64,000 nucleotides of DNA from Pontivivens sp032464575 (GCA_032464575.1 JAWDKM010000003.1:372001-436000); one strand, 5' to 3'. Shown: positions 16,664 to 25,486, counted from the first letter of the stretch. Translations and numbers: made by a program. The notes: generated from the sequence alone by a model not told the origin.

Positions 16664-16706
16664 GCAGACTGTATGTATCTAGATACAAACAAGCAGACTG
16701 TATGTA
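16664..16706. promoter_or_regulatory. operator-like region between VOC and TetR genes
   Basis: Two identical 14-bp direct repeats GCAGACTGTATGTA occur at 16664-16677 and 16693-16706. A perfect 14-bp palindrome TGTATCTAGATACA (16674-16687) lies between them, overlapping the first by 4 bp. The second repeat ends one base before the TetR ATG. This is the expected position for TetR autoregulation and control of the divergent VOC gene. Confidence 0.75.
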
Positions 16707-16707
16707 A

Positions 16708-17289
16708 ATGAGCGATCGCATTCCCAACGATGTCCGGACCAGCCGCATGCGTGGTGCGCTGATGGATTCCGCCCGAAATCTCTTTCTGGAGCAGGGGTTT
16801 GCGAAGACCTCGACCCCCCAGATCGTGAAGGCAGCCGGGGTGACGCGCGGCGCGCTCTACCACCACTTCGCCGACAAGACGGCGCTCTTCCTCGGCGTGC
16901 TGGAGCGGGAGGCGGAGAACGTAGCGCTTCGGATCGACGGCGCGATTCGCCCCGAGACCACCCCGCTCGATGCCCTGCGGGACGGCGCGGGCGCCTACAT
17001 CGCGGCGATGTCGGTGCCGGGGCGAACCCGCCTGATGCTGATCGAGGCCCCCGCCGTGCTAGGCGCCGAGCCCGCGGCCCGCATCGACGAGGACCACGCC
17101 CGCGCCGCCCTGCGCGAGGGCCTGGAGGCGGCCCGGAAGGCCGGTCAGATCGGAGACGTTCCGCTCGACGCCCTGACCGCCGTGCTCAGCGCCGCCTTCG
17201 ATGGCGCTGCGCTCGCGGTCGCGGATGGCGTCCCGAAGAAGGACGCAACCACAGCAATCCTCGCCGTGATCGACGGCCTCAGATCGTGA
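16708..17289 (+). CDS. TetR family transcriptional regulator
   Basis: The 193-residue protein has an N-terminal helix-turn-helix (RGALMDSARNLFLEQGFAKTS, VTRGALYHHFADKTALF) and a helical ligand domain. No ribosome binding site precedes ATG 16708: the operator-like repeat runs up to the start, so the mRNA may be leaderless or nearly so. Its 3' end overlaps the convergent quinone oxidoreductase gene by 11 bp. Confidence 0.92.
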   Translation: MSDRIPNDVRTSRMRGALMDSARNLFLEQGFAKTSTPQIVKAAGVTRGALYHHFADKTALFLGVLEREAENVALRIDGAIRPETTPLDALRDGAGAYIAAMSVPGRTRLMLIEAPAVLGAEPAARIDEDHARAALREGLEAARKAGQIGDVPLDALTAVLSAAFDGAALAVADGVPKKDATTAILAVIDGLRS

Positions 17290-18238
17290 CGACGACCTTG
17301 CCGGTGGCCTTGCGCGTGGTCAGAAGCTCCAGCGCCTCGGTGGCGCGCTCCAGTGGCACCTCGTGGCTCACATGGGGCTTCAGCTTGCCCTCAAGGTACC
17401 AGGTGAAGAGCTGCTGGAAGCTTTCGACCAGCACCTGCGGCTTGAAGCGGGAATAGGCGCCCCAGTAGAAGCCGTGCACCGTCAGGTTCTTCACCAGCAG
17501 GATGTTTGCAGGAATTTGCGGGATGTCGCCGGATGCAAAGCCGAGTGGCAGCAGGCGCGCCTCGGGGTTGCAGGCGCGCAGCGCCGCCTCGAACTGCGCC
17601 CCGCCGACGGGATCATAGACCACATCTGCGCCGCCAAGCGCCCTCACTTCCTCGCGAATGTCCGCCGTCTCGCTGTCAAGCAGATGGTCGGCGCCCGCAG
17701 CCTTCGCCGCCTCCAGCTTCGCCGCGCCGCGCGCGCAGGCGATCACGTTCGCGCCCATCAGCTTGCCGATCTCTACCGCCGTCAGGCCGACCCCGCCGGC
17801 CGCGCCCAGCACCAGAAGGTTCTCGCCCTCCTTCAGCTGCGCCCGGTAGTTCAGGCCCACATGGCTGGTGCCGTAGGCGATCAGGAAGGCCGCCACATGC
17901 GCATCAGGCATGTTGTCCGGCACCGGCACGCAGGAGGCCGCGGGCGCCACCGCCACCTCGGCGAAGCCGCCGTTGCCGCAAAGGGCGGCGACCCGCATCC
18001 CCTTCTTGAGATGCTTCACGCCCTCGCCCACTGCCTCGATCGTGCCGCAGATCTCCATGCCGGGCGCGAAGGGCAGCTCGGGCTTCTCCTGATACTTGCC
18101 ATGGACCATCAGCGTATCGGCGAAGTTCACGCCGCAGGCTGCGACCGCGATCGCCACTTCGCCCGTGCCGGGCTGTGGCGCCTCGACCTCGTCCAGTTGC
18201 AGCGTTCCGTCCAGTTCATGGACACGCATGGCGCGCAT
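17279..18238 (-). CDS. NADPH:quinone oxidoreductase (zinc-independent MDR family)
   Basis: The 319-residue protein has the MDR order: an N-terminal GroES-like part (GVNFADTLMVHGKYQEKPELPF), the nucleotide-binding fold LLVLGAAGGVGLTAVEIGKLMGANV and the C-terminal TGKVVVTI. The catalytic zinc cysteines of alcohol dehydrogenases are absent, as in quinone oxidoreductase-like members. It probably reduces quinones or enones with NAD(P)H in the cytoplasm. The exact substrate is unknown. Confidence 0.9.
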   Translation of the reverse strand: MRAMRVHELDGTLQLDEVEAPQPGTGEVAIAVAACGVNFADTLMVHGKYQEKPELPFAPGMEICGTIEAVGEGVKHLKKGMRVAALCGNGGFAEVAVAPAASCVPVPDNMPDAHVAAFLIAYGTSHVGLNYRAQLKEGENLLVLGAAGGVGLTAVEIGKLMGANVIACARGAAKLEAAKAAGADHLLDSETADIREEVRALGGADVVYDPVGGAQFEAALRACNPEARLLPLGFASGDIPQIPANILLVKNLTVHGFYWGAYSRFKPQVLVESFQQLFTWYLEGKLKPHVSHEVPLERATEALELLTTRKATGKVVVTI

Positions 18239-18290
18239 GGCTAGCCTCCCGTCAGCGGTTGTTTTGACAACAAGGTGGGGAACTTACCAC

Positions 18291-19355
18291 GTGGTGGAAA
18301 GCCCGAACGCGGCGTCAGCCGAAAAAGTCTGTGCGTCCTTCGAAAGTCAGGCCGTGGCCTGCGAACGGCTGGGCAGCCCGCTGACGGCGCAGATCTGCCG
18401 GGTGGCCCCCGCGGCGCTGGAGGTCGGCGGTCCGCTTGCCGCCGCGATCCTCGGCTGGAAGGGCGATCCGGTGGCCGATGCCCTGGCGCTGCGGCTCTGC
18501 GGAGCGCTCCACGCCCTGTCGTGGGAGGATGCGGATCTCGCCGCCGTCTATCCGCCCGCGAAGGTCGACGACACGCGGATGGAGGCGGTGCTGCGCGACG
18601 TGTTCCAGCGCCGTGCCGTCTGGCTCTTCCCCTGGCTCAACTCCGCGCCCCAGACCAACGAGGTCAACCGCTCCGCCGTGCTGATCGGCGGGCTGCTGCA
18701 TGTTGCCGCGCATGATCCCCGGCCTGTGGAATTGCTAGAGATCGGATCGAGCGGCGGACTCAACCAGGTGCCGGACCTCTACCGCTATCGCCTCGGCGGC
18801 AGCTTGCGCTGGGGCGAGCGGTCGGCCCCCGTGGCGCTGGACAGCGAGTGGCGCGGTGCCGTGCCGCCGATGGAGGCACCGTTGAAGGTGGTGGCCCGCG
18901 AGGGCTGTGACATCGCGCCCATAGATGTGACCGACCCGGCGGCAAGGCGGCGGATGGAGGCCTATATCTGGCCCGATCAGACCGCCCGGCTGGTCCGCAT
19001 CCGTGCGGCGCTCGAGTTTGCCGCGCATCACCCGCCCGAGATCGCGCAGATGGACGCGGCGAACTTCCTCGCCGACCGTCTCGCCCGGCCGCTGGCCGAA
19101 GATCGCCAGCGCGTCGTGATCCACTCGATCATGTGGCAATACATGCCTGCCGACGAACAGGCCCGCGCCGAGGAGGAGATCCGCGCCGCCGGCACTAAGG
19201 GCAGCCTCAGCTGGCTGCGGCTGGAGCCGGATGAGACCCGCGGATCGGCTGCCGTCCGGCTCACCACTTTTCCGAAGGGCGAGACGCTGGAGCTCGGCCG
19301 AGGCGACTTCCACGGCGCCTCGGCCGAGTGGCACGCGACGCCGAAGCTGGTGTAG
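18291..19355 (+). CDS. DUF2332 family protein
   Basis: The protein of about 354 residues matches DUF2332: PLTAQICRVA, VFQRRAVWLFPWLNSAPQTNEVNRSAVL, LLEIGSSGGLNQVPDLYRYR, YIWPDQTARLVRIRAALE and HSIMWQYMPAD. The GSSGGLN block resembles a nucleotide or SAM loop, but no activity is known. No ATG is available at the N-terminus. Adjacent GTG codons at 18291 and 18294 are the best starts. A TTGACA lies 21 bp upstream in the region divergent from the oxidoreductase. Confidence 0.85.
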   Translation: MVESPNAASAEKVCASFESQAVACERLGSPLTAQICRVAPAALEVGGPLAAAILGWKGDPVADALALRLCGALHALSWEDADLAAVYPPAKVDDTRMEAVLRDVFQRRAVWLFPWLNSAPQTNEVNRSAVLIGGLLHVAAHDPRPVELLEIGSSGGLNQVPDLYRYRLGGSLRWGERSAPVALDSEWRGAVPPMEAPLKVVAREGCDIAPIDVTDPAARRRMEAYIWPDQTARLVRIRAALEFAAHHPPEIAQMDAANFLADRLARPLAEDRQRVVIHSIMWQYMPADEQARAEEEIRAAGTKGSLSWLRLEPDETRGSAAVRLTTFPKGETLELGRGDFHGASAEWHATPKLV

Positions 19356-19403
19356 CGCGCGCCCACGCCTATATCCGGGCTCACGAACCGCGGAGCGACG
19401 CCC

Positions 19404-20150
19404 ATGTCCCATGCCCTTGCCAACCGCCGCATCCTGCGCCTGACCGGCGCGGATATGCGCGACTTCCTGCAGAACCTCGTGACGAATGATCTGGGCGGCC
19501 TGAAAGACGGGCTGGTTTATGCCGCGCTCCTGATGCCGCAGGGCAAGTACCTCGCCGACTTCTTCCTGCTGGAGCGTGACGGCGCGATCCTGCTCGACGT
19601 GGACGGGGACCTCGCGCCCGGGCTGATGCAGCGTCTCAAGCTCTACAAGCTGCGCGCCGATGTGACGATCGAAGAGACGGACCTGACCGTCGCGGCGCTG
19701 GCCGAAGCGGCGGAGGGCGCCCTGCCCGACCCGCGCGCGCCCGGCATGGGCTGGCGGCTCTATGGCGGGACCGAGGGTCTCGACCGGACCGAATACGACC
19801 GCCGCCGCGTCGCCGAACTGGTGCCCGAGACCGGCGTCGAACTGGTCCCGAACGAGACCTACATCCTCGAAGCGGGGTTCGAGCGGCTGGCCGGCGTCGA
19901 CTTCCGCAAGGGCTGCTATGTCGGGCAGGAAGTCACCGCCCGGATGAAGCACAAGACCGAGCTGAAGAAAGGCTTCGCCCGCGTTTGCGTGGAGGGAGAG
20001 GCACCGCCGCCCGGCACCGCCATCGACGCGGACGGGAAGGCCGCCGGGACGCTCTATACGGTCGCGGACGGGCAGGGCATCGCATACCTTCGCTTCGACC
20101 GGGCGGGTGGTGAGATGACCGCGGGTGGTGCCACGGTGAAACGGCTCTGA
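19404..20150 (+). CDS. ygfZ: YgfZ/GcvT-like folate-binding protein (Fe-S cluster maintenance)
   Basis: The 248-residue protein carries the family motif KGCYVGQEVTARMKHK near residues 171-186, including the conserved cysteine. It also has the N-terminal LTGADMRDFLQNLVTND block of the GcvT/YgfZ group. YgfZ-type proteins assist assembly or repair of certain Fe-S enzymes in a folate-dependent way. A repeat-rich gap separates its end from the convergent gene. Confidence 0.92.
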   Translation: MSHALANRRILRLTGADMRDFLQNLVTNDLGGLKDGLVYAALLMPQGKYLADFFLLERDGAILLDVDGDLAPGLMQRLKLYKLRADVTIEETDLTVAALAEAAEGALPDPRAPGMGWRLYGGTEGLDRTEYDRRRVAELVPETGVELVPNETYILEAGFERLAGVDFRKGCYVGQEVTARMKHKTELKKGFARVCVEGEAPPPGTAIDADGKAAGTLYTVADGQGIAYLRFDRAGGEMTAGGATVKRL

Positions 20151-20161
20151 GAGACGCGACC

Positions 20162-20242
20162 GTCCCGGCCCCCGAGCCGGGACCGCTCAGTACCTCTCGA
20201 TGCGATCTGCAATCAAAGACCCCGGATCAGGTCCGGGGAGGT
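20162..20242. repeat. dispersed palindromic repeat, copy 2 (modules A then B)
   Basis: Module A: GTCCCGGC (20162-20169) with GCCGGGAC (20176-20183). Module B: CCCCGG (20220-20225) with CCGGGG (20233-20238), flanked by AAAGA and GGT. The order is reversed relative to copy 1. It lies between the convergent ygfZ and VasI-like genes. Confidence 0.83.
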
Positions 20243-20255
20243 GCCGTTCGAGCTC

Positions 20256-20843
20256 TCAAAGCGACCAGTTGCACGCCTCCGTCAGCGGCTGCACCGCCTC
20301 GGCCAGACCGCTCGTGTCGAACACGGCGCGAAGGGGATCGCCATCGTAAGGCACCGTCTCGATCACCAGTTGCGGCCCATCTGCGAGGCGGCGCAGCAGC
20401 GTGCCACCCCAATCGGGCGTGAAGGTCGCCTCACGGTCGTCGGACAGGACCCATTGAGCGGCTTCCGGCGCGCCCTCGCCGATGCGCAGGGTCACCGGCT
20501 GGGTCGCCTGCACCGCGCCGAGGAAGCTGCTCCACTGCACGAAGACTTCCGTGGTGTCGTTCCGGCAGTGGGCCACCAGCCGGATCGGTGCGCCGAAGGC
20601 CGCGCGTCCCTCGCGCGCCGTGAGCGTGAGCGTCACCAGCGGCGTGCCGTTCAGCGGATCGGTGCCCTGCTCCACCGCCCAGTCCGACTGCCCGGCCGAG
20701 ATTCCGAAGGCCCCCGGCAGTCGGTCATAGCAGTCGAGGCGGTCGAGCCGGCTCTCGATCCCCGCACATGCGGCCACCGCCCCCTCGAGATCCTGCGCAC
20801 CCGCGGCGAGCGGCAGCAGGACGAGTAGGGCGGCCGCGCGCAT
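20256..20843 (-). CDS. VasI-like secreted protein of unknown function
   Basis: This 195-residue protein has a short signal peptide (ALLVLLPLAAGAQ) and the block CAGIESRLDRLDCYDRLPG, a CxxI..RLxCYD pattern shared with the VasI/VC_A0118 type VI accessory family. No type VI secretion gene is present in the window, so a role in that system is not supported. Its ATG overlaps the stop of the inositol monophosphatase gene by one base, so the two are co-translated. Confidence 0.65.
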   Translation of the reverse strand: MRAAALLVLLPLAAGAQDLEGAVAACAGIESRLDRLDCYDRLPGAFGISAGQSDWAVEQGTDPLNGTPLVTLTLTAREGRAAFGAPIRLVAHCRNDTTEVFVQWSSFLGAVQATQPVTLRIGEGAPEAAQWVLSDDREATFTPDWGGTLLRRLADGPQLVIETVPYDGDPLRAVFDTSGLAEAVQPLTEACNWSL

Positions 20844-21634
20844 CACTCGTTGCGGATGATGGAATTGAAGCGGTCGAAGACCGGCTCGTTCGACGCGATG
20901 ATCGAGCCGCTCTCGATCACGCTCTGATCCGGCTCGATCGGGCCGACGAGACCGCCGGCCTCCTTCACCAGGATGATGCCGGCAGCGATGTCCCAGGCGT
21001 TCAGCGACCGCTCCCAGTAGCCGTCGTAGCGGCCCGCCGCCACGTAGGCGAGGTCGAGTGCTGCCGAGCCCCACCGCCGCACGCCCGCGCAGCGTGGCAT
21101 CAGGCGGCTGAGATCCTGCAATGTCCCGGGCAGGTCGCCCTTGTTGCCGAAGGGCACACCGGTGGCGAACACCATCTCGATCATCTCGCGCCGGCCGCTC
21201 ACCCGGATCCGCCGGTCGTTGAGCCAGGCACCGCCGCCCTTCTCGGCCACGAACATCTCGTCCTTCGCCGGGTCGTAGACGACGCCGGCCACGATCTCCT
21301 TCTTGTGCTCCAGCGCGATGGAGATCGCCCAGTGCGGCAGGCCGTGGAGGAAGTTGGTGGTCCCATCCAGCGGATCGACGATCCAGCGGCGGGTGGGGTC
21401 CGAGCCCTTCACCTCCTCCGATTCCTCGCCCACCCAGCCGTAGTTCGGTCGCGCCTCCATCAGTTCGGTGCGGATGATCTGCTCAGCCTTGATGTCGGCG
21501 CGGCTGACGAAATCGCCCGCGCTCTTCATCGAGACCTGGAGGTTCTCCACCTCGCCGAAATCGCGCACCAGCCCGCGCGCGGCCTTGCGGGCCGCCTTGA
21601 TCATGACGTTTACGTTGGCGGATGCGACGGACAT
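20843..21634 (-). CDS. suhB: inositol monophosphatase family protein (SuhB-like)
   Basis: The 263-residue protein has the family metal sites: GWVGEESEE (Glu), WIVDPLDGTTNF (DPxDGT) and NAWDIAAGIILVKEAGG (WDxAAG). This is the Mg-dependent, Li-sensitive phosphatase fold, usually acting on inositol-1-phosphate or related sugar phosphates. ATG 21634 (MSVASANVNVMIKAARKAAR) is the typical N-terminus. A different member of the family, HisN-like, occurs at 55788. Confidence 0.93.
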   Translation of the reverse strand: MSVASANVNVMIKAARKAARGLVRDFGEVENLQVSMKSAGDFVSRADIKAEQIIRTELMEARPNYGWVGEESEEVKGSDPTRRWIVDPLDGTTNFLHGLPHWAISIALEHKKEIVAGVVYDPAKDEMFVAEKGGGAWLNDRRIRVSGRREMIEMVFATGVPFGNKGDLPGTLQDLSRLMPRCAGVRRWGSAALDLAYVAAGRYDGYWERSLNAWDIAAGIILVKEAGGLVGPIEPDQSVIESGSIIASNEPVFDRFNSIIRNE

Positions 21635-21961
21635 GTAGGGGCCTCTCGGGCTGGCGTTCGGACAGGCAGGCCACGTAGCCCCGCGGCGCGGCCAATGCAA
21701 GCCTGCGCGGTATCCGGGCTACGGCGAGGGCGCATCGGCAGGCGACGACACCCGAGCAAACCGCATGAAGACTCCGTGAGGTCATTGAAAGGCTAAAGAA
21801 TTCTTCTTCCCGTAAAAAGAAAAATGCCACCAGATCGACGTCGAAAGGGCATTATACTTCGGGTCTTGGACATGTTGACATCATTCTGAAGCTCGACCTG
21901 TGGTAGAAAGCACTCGCCTTCGGTTTCGAAGCGCGATGTTTTCAATCAGGAGTAAGATGTC
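21635..21961. other. 327-bp intergenic region, AT-richer, upstream of the RTX gene
   Basis: No gene is seen. The second half (from about 21780) is much less GC-rich than average and contains TTGACA at 21875-21880 and TATACT at 21853-21858, but not correctly spaced with each other. AGGAG at 21948 precedes the RTX start. A promoter for the RTX gene must lie here, but I cannot place it. Confidence 0.4.
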
Positions 21962-23398
21962 ATGCCCACCAATCTTGACGGGACTGCCGGTGATGATGTT
22001 CTCATCGGGACCGCTGCTGGGGAATTGATCCGTGGTTTTGCCGGAAGCGACTTCATTTCGGGTGGCCTGGGACTGGACACGCTCGACGGCGGCACCGGCA
22101 CCGATACCGTCAGCTTCGAATACACCTCGGCCGATGTCGACATCGATCTGGCGGCGGAACGCGCAACGTTCCGGAACGGCAGTGTCGAGGAGATGCGCGA
22201 TTTCGAGAACGTCATCGGGTCGCGCGGCGACAACCTAATCACCGGAGATCGCGGCGGGAACGATCTGCGCGGCAGTGGCGGAGACGATACGATCACCGGA
22301 GGTCTCGGCATCGACACGATGGATGGCGGCAGCGGCATCGACACGGTCGATTTCGGCTACACCAGCGCCGACGCCGATCTCGACCTCGCAGCAGGCCTCG
22401 CCACTTTCCGGAACGGTGCGGTGGAGACCATGACCAACTTCGAGAACGCGGTCGGCACCACGGGCGACAACGAGATCACCGGAACCGACGGCGACAACGT
22501 CCTCGATGGGAACGGCGGGAACGACACGCTGAACGGTGGTGCCGGGAACGACACGCTGATTGGTCGTCTGGGCAATACGGATTATCGCGGTGGTGACGGT
22601 ATCGATACGTTGGATTTCAGCAATGTCGATCAGGGTGTGATCGTTGATCTCGATTTCCGCGAGGTTCTTGCGATTGCGGGCGCCGAATTCGACTTCTTCG
22701 GTGTGGCGAGCGGTATCGAAAACGTCATCGGGAGCAGTGCGGGTGACGCAATCACGGATGATGGTGGTGACAACTACATCGACGGCGGCGACGGTAACGA
22801 CTCGATCACGTCCGATTTTGCCGGTCGAGACACCTTGTTAGGTGGGAACGGAGATGACGACATCTTCGTGAGTGGCGATATCGAAGGCGATTTCATCGAC
22901 GGCGGCAGTGGTAACGACATCATCGAGGTGCGGGATGGAGGCAATGCTATCTTCGGCGGCGAAGGTGACGATACTGTTCAAGGAGGTGATGGCGTCGATC
23001 TGATCGAAGGCGGGGCGGGTAACGACAGCCTGCGTGGCGGTGTCGGTAATGACTTCATCGAGGGTGGAGCGGGCGACGATGTCTTGTTCGGCTCAGGTCA
23101 GTCCGTTTTCGATGACGCGAATGCCTTGGACAGCGACCTGCTGACCGGAGGGGCTGGTCGCGATACGTTTGTGTTCAACGCCGATACCAACCCGGATATC
23201 ATAACGGACTTCACGCAAGGAGAAGACCTGCTGATCCTTGATGTCGACGATCCGTCCAGCGTCGACATCGTTCAGATCGGCAGCAACACAGTCATCTTTT
23301 TCGAGGACACCGATCTCGTCGTCCTGGAAGGGGATCCGTCGATCACCCTTCTCGGCTTCACGGGCACGCTAACAGCGGACGATCTGATGTTCGTCTGA
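21962..23398 (+). CDS. RTX calcium-binding repeat protein
   Basis: The 478-residue, strongly acidic protein consists largely of GGxGxD-type nonapeptides (LDGGTGTDT, LNGGAGNDT, FIEGGAGDDVLFG and others). It has no N-terminal signal peptide and ends with a non-repeat region (LLILDVDD to GFTGTLTADDLMFV), as type I secretion substrates do. Residues about 34-95 and 113-174 are near copies, a 79-residue internal duplication. No catalytic domain is visible. The cognate ABC/MFP secretion genes are not in the window. Base composition is lower in GC than the neighbours. Confidence 0.88.
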   Translation: MPTNLDGTAGDDVLIGTAAGELIRGFAGSDFISGGLGLDTLDGGTGTDTVSFEYTSADVDIDLAAERATFRNGSVEEMRDFENVIGSRGDNLITGDRGGNDLRGSGGDDTITGGLGIDTMDGGSGIDTVDFGYTSADADLDLAAGLATFRNGAVETMTNFENAVGTTGDNEITGTDGDNVLDGNGGNDTLNGGAGNDTLIGRLGNTDYRGGDGIDTLDFSNVDQGVIVDLDFREVLAIAGAEFDFFGVASGIENVIGSSAGDAITDDGGDNYIDGGDGNDSITSDFAGRDTLLGGNGDDDIFVSGDIEGDFIDGGSGNDIIEVRDGGNAIFGGEGDDTVQGGDGVDLIEGGAGNDSLRGGVGNDFIEGGAGDDVLFGSGQSVFDDANALDSDLLTGGAGRDTFVFNADTNPDIITDFTQGEDLLILDVDDPSSVDIVQIGSNTVIFFEDTDLVVLEGDPSITLLGFTGTLTADDLMFV

Positions 23399-23407
23399 GA
23401 CAGCCCC

Positions 23408-23438
23408 GAAAAGGGAGCGCGCCGGTCAGGCGCGCTCC
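23408..23438 (-). terminator. intrinsic terminator overlapping the end of efp
   Basis: A 10-bp stem (GGAGCGCGCC at 23414-23423 with GGCGCGCTCC at 23429-23438) is followed on the minus strand by CTTTT. The efp stop codon (23426-23428) is in the loop and the first arm encodes the last residues of EF-P. On the plus strand it could also stop RTX transcripts. Confidence 0.8.
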
Positions 23439-23989
23439 ACGTAGTCCATGGTCTCGGTGGAGACGACGATCTTCTCGCCTGTACCCACGAAGGGGGGGAC
23501 CATGACGCGCACGCCGTTGTCGAGGGTCGCGGGCTTGAAGGAGTTCGCGGCCGTCTGCCCCTTCACCACCGGCTCCGTGTCCTCGATGGTGCAGATCACC
23601 TTCTCGGGCAGGGTCGCGTTCAGCGCCTCGCTCTCGTAGTACTCGATCTGCACCGTCATGCCGTCCTGCAGGAACGGACGGCGCTCGCCAAGGATATCCG
23701 AAGGCAGTTCGATCTGCTCGAAGGTCTCCTGGTCCATGAAGACGAGCATTCCGTCGGTCTCGTAGAGGAACTGCTGGTCCTTCTGCTCCAGCCGCACCCG
23801 CTCCACCTTGTCTGCGGAGCGGAAGCGCTCGTTGAGCTTGGAGCCGTTGCGCAGGTTCTTCATCTCGACCTGGGCGAAGGCGCCGCCCTTGCCGGGCTTC
23901 ACGTGCTGGACCTTCACCGCGGCCCACAGGCCGCCATTGTGCTCCAGCACGTTGCCGGGGCGAATTTCGTTGCCGTTTATCTTGGCCAT
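23426..23989 (-). CDS. efp: translation elongation factor P
   Basis: The 187-residue protein matches EF-P across all three beta-barrel domains. It shows EIRPGNVLEHNGGLW, HVKPGKGGAFAQVE (with the conserved loop lysine that is beta-lysylated in some bacteria), YETDGMLVFMD and GVRVMVPPFVGTGEKIVVSTET. EF-P relieves ribosome stalling at polyproline stretches. Partner enzymes EpmA/EpmB are not seen in the window. Confidence 0.97.
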   Translation of the reverse strand: MAKINGNEIRPGNVLEHNGGLWAAVKVQHVKPGKGGAFAQVEMKNLRNGSKLNERFRSADKVERVRLEQKDQQFLYETDGMLVFMDQETFEQIELPSDILGERRPFLQDGMTVQIEYYESEALNATLPEKVICTIEDTEPVVKGQTAANSFKPATLDNGVRVMVPPFVGTGEKIVVSTETMDYVERA

Positions 23990-24097
23990 GTCGGGCGACC
24001 CTCATTCCTGGATTTGCGTTCGCTTAGCAATGCGGGGGCGGAGGGGCAAGCGCGGGGCGGCTGCGGCCTCTCTCGGCGCGGCGCGCGTTTCATCGAA

Positions 24098-24115
24098 CTG
24101 TCACCGTAATTGGCT
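24098..24115 (+). promoter_or_regulatory. weak PhoB-box-like sequence upstream of the phosphatase
   Basis: CTGTCAC (24098-24104) matches one half of a Pho box, but the second half at the expected spacing (ATTGGCT) matches poorly. The location about 90 bp before an alkaline phosphatase start is suggestive only. Confidence 0.25.
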
Positions 24116-24206
24116 TGAAACGTTACAATATCACAACGATCTGCCGAGGCAGGGAGGCGGCCTGCGCCGCAGTACCTGACAAAACACAACGGAGAGTATC
24201 GTAACC

Positions 24207-25486
24207 ATGAAAACGACCTTCGCAGCAGCGACGGCGATTGTGGCCCTGTGCGCCACGGCGCCGCTCAGCGCGCAAGAGACCGGCAACGTCATCTTCTTCC
24301 ATCCCGACGGGACCGGCGTGAACCACTGGCTCGCGGCCCGGATGCACACGGTGGGTCCGGATGGCGAGCTCAACTGGGACCGCCTGCCCGCGATCGGTGT
24401 CTACACCGGCCACATGGCGGACCGGGTGACGCGGGCACGAGCCATGGCGGCGCGACCGTCCACGCCTACGGGATCAAGGTGGTTGCCGACAGCTATGGCC
24501 TCAACGGGACCGAGCCGCTGACCGCCGCCTCCGGTCGCCAGATGTCGGTGGCGCAGGAGGCGATCGAGGCGGGCAAGGCCGTCGCCCTCGTCCAGACCGG
24601 CCATATCGCGGAGCCCGGCACCGGCGTCTTCGTCGCCTCCAACGAGAGCCGCTCGAACACGCAGGAGATCGCGGCGGACGTGATCGAATCCGGCGCGCAG
24701 GTGATCCTTGCGGGCGGTGAGCGCTTCCTGCTGCCCGCAGGCACCGAAGGCCGCCACGGCCCCGGCGAGCGGGAGGACGGCGAGAACCTGATCGAGCGGG
24801 CGGAGGAGCTGGGCTACACCGTGGTCTATGACCGCGAGGAGCTGCTGGCGCTCGACACCGCCACCGTGGACCGCGTGCTCGGTGTCTTTGCCCACAACCA
24901 CACCTTCAACGATCAGGAGCGGGAGCGGAACCTCATCGAGGGGCTGCCGACCTACATGGAAGGCGCGCCAACCATCGCCGAGATGTCCCGCGTCGCGCTG
25001 GAGATCATCAGCCGCGACGAGGACGGCTTCTTCGCCGTCATCGAGGAAGAGGGCACCGACAACATCGCCAACAACATGAACGCGGCGGGCACTCTGGAGG
25101 CTCTGGGCCGCGCCGACGAGGCCGTGGGCGAGATCCTCGGCTTCATGGACGGCCGCGACGATACGCTGCTGGTGATGGCGGCGGATTCCGATGCGGGCGG
25201 CCTGCAGGTCGTGAACACCGATGAAGGCCCGGTGGAGGCGACGACGCGCGGCGGTGGCATCTTGCATGGCCAGCAGGGCGCCTTCGGCGATGCGTTCGAG
25301 ACGGCCCCCGATGCCAACGGCAACACCCACCATTTCGGCATCGCCTGGGTCGGCTACAACGATGTCGCGGGCGGGATCCTCGTCCGGGCGGCCGGGCTCA
25401 ACAGCGACCGGGTGGAGCCGCTGATGGACTCGACCGAGGTCTACAGCCTGATGCACGACACCCTGTTCGGCACGCCGGGCCAGTAA
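24207..25486 (+). pseudogene. alkaline phosphatase, frameshifted near the active-site serine
   Basis: The first frame gives a signal peptide (FAAATAIVALCATAPLSAQ) and the phosphatase start VIFFHPDGTG to VYTGHMADRVT. The remainder, from GTSHGGATVHAYGIK onward to the C-terminus, lies in another frame with QTGHIAEPGTG, VFAHNHTF and VMAADSDAGG. The break is at 24432-24433, where two extra bases (or one missing base) follow the codons for VT. TSHGGATxxAxG aligns with the DSAASAT nucleophile block, so the shift falls just before the catalytic serine. The full length would be about 425 residues. It is either a decayed gene or a sequence error. Confidence 0.85.

Noticed and set aside
18259..18287. 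A TTGACA-type promoter before the DUF2332 gene
   Set aside because: No acceptable -10 element is found at the right spacing; the TTGTT-N5-AACAA dyad there is too short to interpret.
20256..20843. A type VI secretion locus suggested by the VasI-like protein
   Set aside because: No other type VI gene is present; the shared cysteine motif alone is too weak.
21962..23398. A CRISPR-like or tandem DNA repeat array in the RTX gene
   Set aside because: The periodicity comes from the GGxGxD protein repeats; the DNA units are not identical and there are no spacers.
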